Shown here one piece after another: positions 58,236 to 64,000 of a DNA stretch of 64,000 nucleotides. The DNA is from Doris montereyensis (lineage: Eukaryota > Mollusca > Gastropoda > Nudibranchia > Dorididae): the NCBI GenBank assembly GCA_037039925.1, contig JAXRKP010000040.1:119501-183500 (forward strand), read 5' to 3'. Position 1 is the stretch's first letter; each line of letters opens with the position of its first letter. Below the pieces are notes generated by a model. It made no database searches, was not told where the DNA came from, and worked only from the letters and a program-made list of their open reading frames with translations. The position numbers and the translations under genes were made by a program.

Positions 58236-59799
58236 TAATCCTGTAGAATCTAAATGTTAAGATAAATCTTGATGTAATAGATAGGTTTAAACCTACATTG
58301 TCTTCTTCATTTACTTTTCCCTCCTAGATACGTAGAAGTCTCCAGGGCCAGTGAGAGGAAACGGGGATACGGTACACCGCGGAGCCAGTATTCAGTGGGC
58401 GAAAGGGAGTAATCCAATTTTTATTAAGTATTAATGTATCCGTTCTATCTTAGGACTTTTATTCAAGGGGTAGACCCCCTGAAGCCCCCTTCTTTGTTTT
58501 AAAGTAGGTTCTCACATAATCGGGGGGAATATTCCCCCGGAAACCCAGTTTTTCACATAATCAAGGGGAGACCACCCTGAACCCCCCTTATTTTCACTTC
58601 ATTCCCCGTTTAAAAAATTGGCAAGTTATTCATATCTGGCCAACCATTTCTAAGTCAAACGGGACATCAAATCTTAAAGGCTACCCAAAATATTTTATCC
58701 TCTTTATCATGTATGTCCCAACTACGGGTACTCCTTTCGGATTATTTTGTCTTTTTCGATGGAATTGTGATTTACTGGCTATGACCAGTAAATGCCGGTT
58801 TGTTACAGCACTCTGTTCAGCGCTATACCCGGGATTTACCATTTGCCTGCTACAAACCTCTCAGCGCGATGTCCAGCATTAGCCGGGAAGGAAAGATGAG
58901 TCAAGAGAGGCCTGAATATTCCTCCTTCTTATTACCCTCTTAATGTCTTACGCTAATCCTCTATAAAAATGCTTTCTGATTGGTTAACCATTAATTAAAC
59001 AGGAAAAAGGATGCATCCAGTCTCATAAGCTTACGTCCAAAAGGCCATCGGGTGAGACTATTTCTTAAAGGGTGTGTCCCTCGTTATCTTTGCCTCGAAC
59101 AACTGGTAGTAAGGATGCTAATATAGCTGCAGGGTTGCCAAGCATCCCGCATTATGCGGGACACTCCCGCATTATCGCCGGCAGTCCCCATAGCCTTCGC
59201 TTGTCCCGCAAATCTGACTTTCTGAACTGTTAAACTTTCAACGAAAACCCCCACAGTACAACTAACGGTGCTTTAATAATATTATTGTAACAATGCATCG
59301 TACACTGTACAACACTAGACTCATAATGTATACCTGCTGTACTGTTATTACTAATTAGAAAGTAATCTTTATTATAGGAGCATTGCCTTCTTGTAAAACT
59401 GACGACACCATCATTCACCTGTATATCTTAGCGTGAGAATGACAGACTCTCTCTCTCAAAACACAAGCCTTAGCGTGAGAATGAGACTTTCTCTCTCTCT
59501 CTCTCATCACAAGAACTAATATTATATACGCAACATCGCGATCAGTCCAGACGCGTGTAGCATTGTGTTTGGGATATGCAATCCTCAATAGTATTTAATA
59601 ATTTTTTCTGAGACTGAGACCAATACTATAGTAATATTCCATGTGGGCCTTCTACTACTACTACGCTACATGAATATGGATTTTTTTCAAGGTCGCACGT
59701 GATAACCAGTATTACTAGACTTGAGCGCTATTCACGTGATTAATCACATACTCTTGGTAAAATGAAAATGAATTTTCCGCATTTCAGTAAGGTAGTAAA

Positions 59800-60040
59800 G
59801 TTCGTCTCATGACATTGCGACCCATAGCCAACTTCTCGCGGACAGGCTGTACTGCTAGTCTGACGCATATCTTAACTCCCAAGATAGTGATTGTACCTAT
59901 TTGCACCAGTATTGAGTGGGAAAGTGCGTGTTTTGTACCTTCCCAAGGAACAATGTTGGAATTAGCTTTGCTAGGATTCGAACCTCGGATCTTGTGATCC
60001 TAAGTCTAACAGCCCAATCACTCGGCCACTGACCCCTCAC
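59800..60040 (-). mobile_element. tRNA-derived SINE, family 1
   Basis: Minus-oriented with TTAACTCCCAAGATAGTGAT, TAGGATTCGAACCTCGGATC and the head (acagcccaatcactcggcca) at the right. Confidence 0.75.
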
Positions 60041-60299
60041 TTTTCAGATTTGTGCTGATCTTAAAATTGATATTGACCCCCTCAAACCCAGTTGAACATC
60101 AACTCACCGGCATTCCCTGTATTGAAGCAAATTACTCGCCCTTGCTTTCAATGGAATCCATCACCAGCCCTTCTGAAGGCTTACAAATCAGCTACAACTG
60201 TTGCTCTGGCCAACTGCCAAGCACTAACAGCACAGATTGTAGACCAAAAGTATTTATTTTATTTTATTTAAAAACTGAGAGGACACTTCAGTAAAGACT

Positions 60300-61930
60300 G
60301 ATAGAATTATAGTGAAGACTCCTACTGCTAGTCATATAACTTTCTCATTCAGTTTATACTGTAATTAATCTTTGGAGATTGGAGGTGTGGCTGAATCAAG
60401 AATCATGGCTTATAGAAGTATGTGTTATTACATATTGGTGCTTTGAGTCTAATCTCACGCCACGGCAATGACTGTCAGCGAGTCAACTAGGGTGTGGCAG
60501 ACATTGCGCTGGCTGAGTGAGCCGCTTTTCTAGTGTTAAAACGGTTTGAGATAATTTGGTAATAATAAGCTGAATATAGACTCTAGATCTAATCTACAGT
60601 AGATCTAGTGTAAAGTATTTTCTGCTTATTATTACCGAATAAATTTCGCTCACTAGCGAAAATCAAACTGTTGTGTCAGACTGAGTAGATGTCATTTTAA
60701 TCTGGGTCTGGGCCCAACTGTCCAAGAGTAGAGGGATGATATAATAAAATATTTCAGTTCCTTTACTGAATTTAAAAAACATTTAAAACATGGCCATGGT
60801 TGGCCCACTTTCATTAAATCAATAAATATCAAATCTACCACGGCAGAAGACCCTCAACATAAGTCTAAAAAGACATTTTATGAACATACGTTCAGACTTC
60901 ATGCGACAAGGCGTTCATTTACATTATATTATCTCACCATAAACAATGTGAATAACTGAGTGGGTTATCACCAAGATCAGATCTCGTTCAGATTATTCAG
61001 TAAGCCTACACTACACACTACAGACTTGGCTTGCGTCAGCTAGATCTAGGCCTAATGTTTGATGAACGTTTGTTCAAGGCAAGTGGCAAGGCCGAAGTCT
61101 TGAAACTTGGTACTTGGACGGTGAGGAAAAAAACGAAACCGTACTCGAAAGCAATACTCAGCCGGAGAAAAAGCTTGAAAAATACTCGAGTAACGCAATC
61201 TGATGAAGATAAATCTTGAAACTTTGCTTAAGTTTAAATGTAGGTTTAATAAGAATTTAAAAAAAAACTCAAATCTTTACTTGAGTACCACACGAGAGCA
61301 CTTAATCATAAGAATTAAATATGTGTACAAAGTACCTCAAATATTATTTTTTTATTTGATACAGTTATACTTCAGTATTGTCAGTAAAAATATGTAGAAT
61401 GTATTTCACATGATTGCATAAGGAGAAGAAAAATGTATGATTCTACACTCATATGCTTGAACTGTTGATATGTAAATAATGTGATAAAGTGTTGGTAATG
61501 GGAAACGGTCAGATGAAAATGATTCATTGAATTTTGACGGCAGATGCGTCAGTTTCATACGTTGAAAGTACACTGAAAGCCTGGTACTCGTATGCTTCGA
61601 CACTCATCTTGTCAAGATAAAGCTATCAAATAAATATCATTCTAGCCTTCCTCTGATTACCAAGGCATATACTTATCTAGTTTTTGTTTTTGTTTTGTTA
61701 CAAAGACCTTTCTGCCAATTGCGCAGTCCACTTACAATGTAATATAATGTAATAAGTAAAAATAGGAATTATACACAAGACCTTGGGAACAGTAGTACTC
61801 GAATACGTATTAATGCCATCTGATTGAGTATTGCCATGAAACGGATCCGGAAAATGCGATAACAAAAGTGAAAGTCGGTGAAGAAGAGGAAGAACAGGAA
61901 GTACTGAGAGTTGACTGTAAACAAAAAAGT
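60300..61930. other. No gene seen
   Basis: AT-rich sequence with AGATCT/CTAGAT words at 60580-60610 and 61040. No exon with family resemblance or typical transposon ends was found. Confidence 0.5.
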
Positions 61931-61934
61931 AAAC

Positions 61935-62063
61935 ATGGGTGAAGAGGTGGATTTTAAGCTGATGGAGCAATGCTTTCGCTTCCTTTTTGACCGTGAATGG
62001 ATTCACAATTTTCAGGTCACTTCAGTTTTTCAGGATGGCATTTTTCAACACATACCAAATAGT
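61935..62063 (+). CDS. Possible first exon of an unidentified plus-strand gene
   Basis: ATG in the context AACATGGGTG opens 43 codons (MGEEVDFKLMEQCFRFLFDR, then EWIHNFQVTSVFQDGIFQ) before a strong donor gtaagta in phase 0. The composition is protein-like, unlike the surrounding repeats. I do not recognise the family. No second exon is found; an acceptor-like ttttacag at 63963 would lead to an early stop in phase 0. Confidence 0.45.
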
Positions 62064-62204
62064 GTAAGTAAAAATAAGGTAAAAAGTAGGGGTTACGTGC
62101 TAGATATTAGCTCTATAGGCCTACTTATAACTATACTACAGCATTATAGATCTAGTACCATCGCATTATTTTATTATTATGATTATAACATATATAATTA
62201 TTAT

Positions 62205-62325
62205 TATTTATTATTATTAGATTCTATATTAATAAGACTTGGTAGGTCTAGATCAAGAGTGATGTATTATTATTAGATTCTATATTAATAAGACATGGTA
62301 GGTCTAGATCAAGAGTGATGTAACG
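62205..62325. repeat. ~56-bp tandem duplication
   Basis: TTATTATTAGATTCTATATT and AATAAGACTTGGTAGGTCTA, then GATCAAGAGTGATGTA, occur twice in a row with one base change. Confidence 0.9.
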
Positions 62326-62329
62326 TTAC

Positions 62330-64000
62330 GGCTATAAATATAATATCACTGTTTTGTCTTTATAAATATGATAGCAGTACAGCTAGTCAGTTGTGTTTCA
62401 TGTGACAGTTAAAATTTCTCCTTACAAATTTCAATTAAAAACCCTCTTTCTTTCAATAAAAGCTCTCATTTCGATAAAAACAAGTGTTTGTTCCACACAT
62501 TACAATAACTAACAAGAATCTGTTGTGATCATACTTTGTCTTAAAGTGTTTGATTGTATTGACTGTTAAAAGTAGCTAAGCTGTTTTTCATTGGCCGTGT
62601 TGATATTATATGGTAGGTTTCACAAAATGGTCCATCCCCATTTCACTCTTTAAACCTGAGGGTTCCAGATGTGTGACTAAGACATAGCAAGTACTGCGAG
62701 ATGAATAAATTAGCTTTAAAAGTCATGTTTTTCAGTCAAGGAGAGTAACTGAAAAGTCTTGGTCGCATGCCAGTGATGTAATGTTACGTGGCACTGCGCA
62801 GGTCTGTCGACCAAGGTTTCCCTGGCATTTATTTAGTGACGCAACGCTTGGGCATCTAGTTAGGAGACTTCCCTGGCTGCTCCTTAGTTCTCAATATATA
62901 TGTGTGAAGTTTGTGTTCCTCAACACCTCAGGCGTCAAGTCTACGGCCGGTACCTTACTGCTGATGACTCATGCATTCCAAATCGTGTGGATGGATGAAA
63001 ACCGATGCTTGTTTGTAAAATTTTGTGATTATATGCCATTATATTATATCCTTATTACATGTTATGTGTGTGCCATTCTGCTAAAACCGATAAACTCACA
63101 GCTTATATAACAAAGGAGGACGCGATACGTATATAATGCCGATATTTGCCTTTAGAGATAGAGAAGGAAAAAAGAATAAAGAAGGCAACGGCAACAAAAA
63201 CCTAACCGAAAGAAACAGCTTTTGCCGACAATGGTTCTATTTTTTCCCGTACGTGCCCGCCCCTAATCCCATCAGCACTCCAAACCTATCCCCCTCCCTC
63301 TCTCCAACTATTTACAGTCACGTAGAGGGCCGTGAAAGCGTTCAAGATCCCGATTGTCCCCACCCCACTAGACTAACGCAAATTTGTTTCTTTATTGATC
63401 GATAATTGCTTCACCGAATACAGGACGTGATGCTTGAACCGATGCTATTAGTATTATTTTCTCTCTCTCTCGTTTAAATGCATTTTTAGTAATATTTTAT
63501 CGTTATGCAAAGAAGACAGTGTGCATAGTGGGGACGTAGAGTCATCATCGTTGTACTAGGCTTCTAAACCTTACATATTACACAATTATCTCGTCTTAAG
63601 TGTTTAGAACATCCTTTTGATTGCTGGACTTCTTTATATAAGTTTCACTCACGATAAGCCAAAACAGGTTTTGCTTTGCAACCGAATCTAACCTGAGCAA
63701 TCTCTGTTTGGACCACGGGTATCGTCTTCGTTTTGGTCCGTGCATAAGGTGGGGCGTTCATAAGGAGACCGTCAAAGAAAAAAATATTTTGTAAAATCAA
63801 ACAAAAATTTCATGATTTCTCGATGCGATATTAACGTTATTAGATCTCAGATCGAAAATTTAAATTTTGATCTGACCATAAGCTCATGCAGATCGTTAGT
63901 AGTCTCATGATATTTTTACTCTCATTAAAAGTTATCTAGGAAATTTTTTCTTTTCTTTTACAGGATAAATGGCCGTAGGAATACATTTTCTTCACTCCAG
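62330..64000. other. No gene seen
   Basis: Short open frames here (such as 62781-63110 and 63136-63405) lack splice context, repeats of known domains or codon bias. They are treated as chance. Confidence 0.5.

Noticed and set aside
59135..59215. CCCGCATTATGCGGG palindrome as a terminator or regulatory hairpin
   Set aside because: Isolated, with no nearby gene end; nothing supports a function.

Overview
The window is animal nuclear DNA, AT-rich, with long introns, dense transposon debris and many minisatellites. Four spliced protein genes can be followed exon by exon with GT/AG junctions. The protein sequences plus the tRNA-derived SINEs and RTE/CR1-like retroelements fit a lophotrochozoan, most likely a gastropod mollusc. 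The species call is inference; the metazoan call is secure.

Layout. (1) 0.3-6.4 kb, plus strand: the 3' half of a gene I cannot name, five phase-consistent exons ending in a clear stop. (2) 6.4-14.1 kb: no gene; two pogo/Tigger-like inverted-repeat elements, a long hairpin-bearing tandem array, a degraded mariner-like element and a retrotransposon tail. (3) 14.1-25.9 kb, minus strand: LANCL3 (LanC-like protein 3), five exons recovered, first exon not found. Its introns hold a 26-bp minisatellite and a ~1.9-kb 27-bp minisatellite. (4) 27.2-34.8 kb, plus strand: SYF2, the spliceosomal NineTeen-complex-associated factor, complete in seven exons and head to head with LANCL3. (5) 34.8-40.0 kb: intergenic, with SINE copies and a 34-bp minisatellite. 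(6) 40.0-55.9 kb, minus strand: STK40, a COP1-associated pseudokinase. Three upstream exons that begin MKRR and encode a Ser/Thr-rich segment of about 580 residues appear to splice in phase onto the pseudokinase exons, which would be a much longer protein than the human one. A non-LTR retrotransposon copy, itself interrupted by a 619-bp hAT-like element with a 7-bp target duplication, sits in an STK40 intron. (7) 56-64 kb: mostly repeats, with one possible first exon of an unidentified plus-strand gene at 61.9 kb.

The genes are unrelated housekeeping or signalling genes and do not form a pathway. Several otherwise well-conserved exons carry single-base frameshifts, mostly at short homopolymers, which points to uncorrected long-read assembly errors rather than pseudogenes.
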